From: Mycobacterium intermedium
GTDB taxonomy: Bacteria > Actinomycetota > Actinomycetes > Mycobacteriales > Mycobacteriaceae
Length of the DNA: 64,000 bases
Direction: 5' to 3'
Assembly: GCF_002086275.1 (NCBI RefSeq)
Contig: NZ_MVHT01000020.1
Location: 1 to 64,000 of the forward strand
Shown here: positions 63,985 to 64,000 of the stretch, piece after piece
Layout of the letters: each line of letters begins with the position of its first letter
How positions within the stretch are numbered: position 1 is the stretch's first letter
Made by a program: the position numbers and the translations under genes
The notes under the pieces: generated by a model
What the model was told of the DNA's origin: nothing
Seen by the model: the letters and a program-made list of their open reading frames with translations, nothing else
Databases searched by the model: none

Positions 63985-64000
63985 CGACGACCACAGCGCG

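Overview
The window is high-GC actinobacterial DNA and reads as a Mycobacterium chromosome. The pointers are PE-domain proteins, three of them LipY-type lipases, PknF-type membrane kinases, a mycofactocin-type SDR, F420-type LLM flavoproteins and many TetR, P450 and acyl-CoA dehydrogenase genes. PE and LipY proteins point to a slow-growing, non-tuberculous type. No rRNA, tRNA, CRISPR array, intact insertion sequence or phage gene was seen. Most genes look vertically inherited and sit in short TetR-controlled oxidative or lipid modules.

Layout. 1-12.9 kb is an oxidation region: a DUF2236 protein, a P450, two AveC-family membrane proteins, a 44-residue membrane microprotein, a NorQ/NorD-type ATPase and VWA pair, an extended SDR, a second P450, a decayed P450 relic and three TetR regulators (3221, 6088, 12984), plus one large protein of unknown function. 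13.6-17.5 kb carries EcsC, a lytic transglycosylase behind a structured leader, phospholipase D and a KstR-like TetR. 17.7-22.4 kb is a catabolic run: amidohydrolase, fused double acyl-CoA dehydrogenase, a second amidohydrolase and a small protein. 22.4-25.6 kb has a receptor kinase, a PGRP-type amidase and a TetR. 26.2-33.6 kb holds a hydrolase, crotonase, SDR, VOC, LLM, TetR, SRPBCC, DUF2855 and PhyH series. 33.6-37.7 kb has a second receptor kinase, a third amidohydrolase and an M15 peptidase.

37.7-41 kb looks like a wall-recycling module: a beta-lactamase-family lipoprotein coupled to a fused amino-sugar kinase and MurNAc-6-phosphate etherase. 41-45 kb and 50.7-51.9 kb hold three LipY-like PE lipases, with a small PE membrane protein at 44.6 kb. 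45.2-50.6 kb has a CHAP protein, an LLM oxidoreductase, a TetR, an acyl-CoA dehydrogenase and a SnoaL-crotonase fusion. 52.3-56.3 kb is a compact MMPL exporter, type III polyketide synthase and ICMT-type methyltransferase operon. It is followed by a TetR with a split acyl-CoA dehydrogenase pair (56.4-59.5 kb), a second PE membrane protein, a CynX-type MFS with a divergent FadR-type regulator, and the reductase end of a CYP102-like protein cut by the right edge.

The most interesting items are the AveC/NorQ/NorD/SDR/P450 locus, the kinase-etherase fusion with a 14-bp palindrome at its start and a tandem repeat carrying ribosome-binding sequences at its end, the MMPL-PKS-methyltransferase operon, the coexistence of fused and split acyl-CoA dehydrogenases, and several relics: a P450, an MFS and a probable frameshift in an LLM gene. 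All calls come from reading the sequence; no database search was run.
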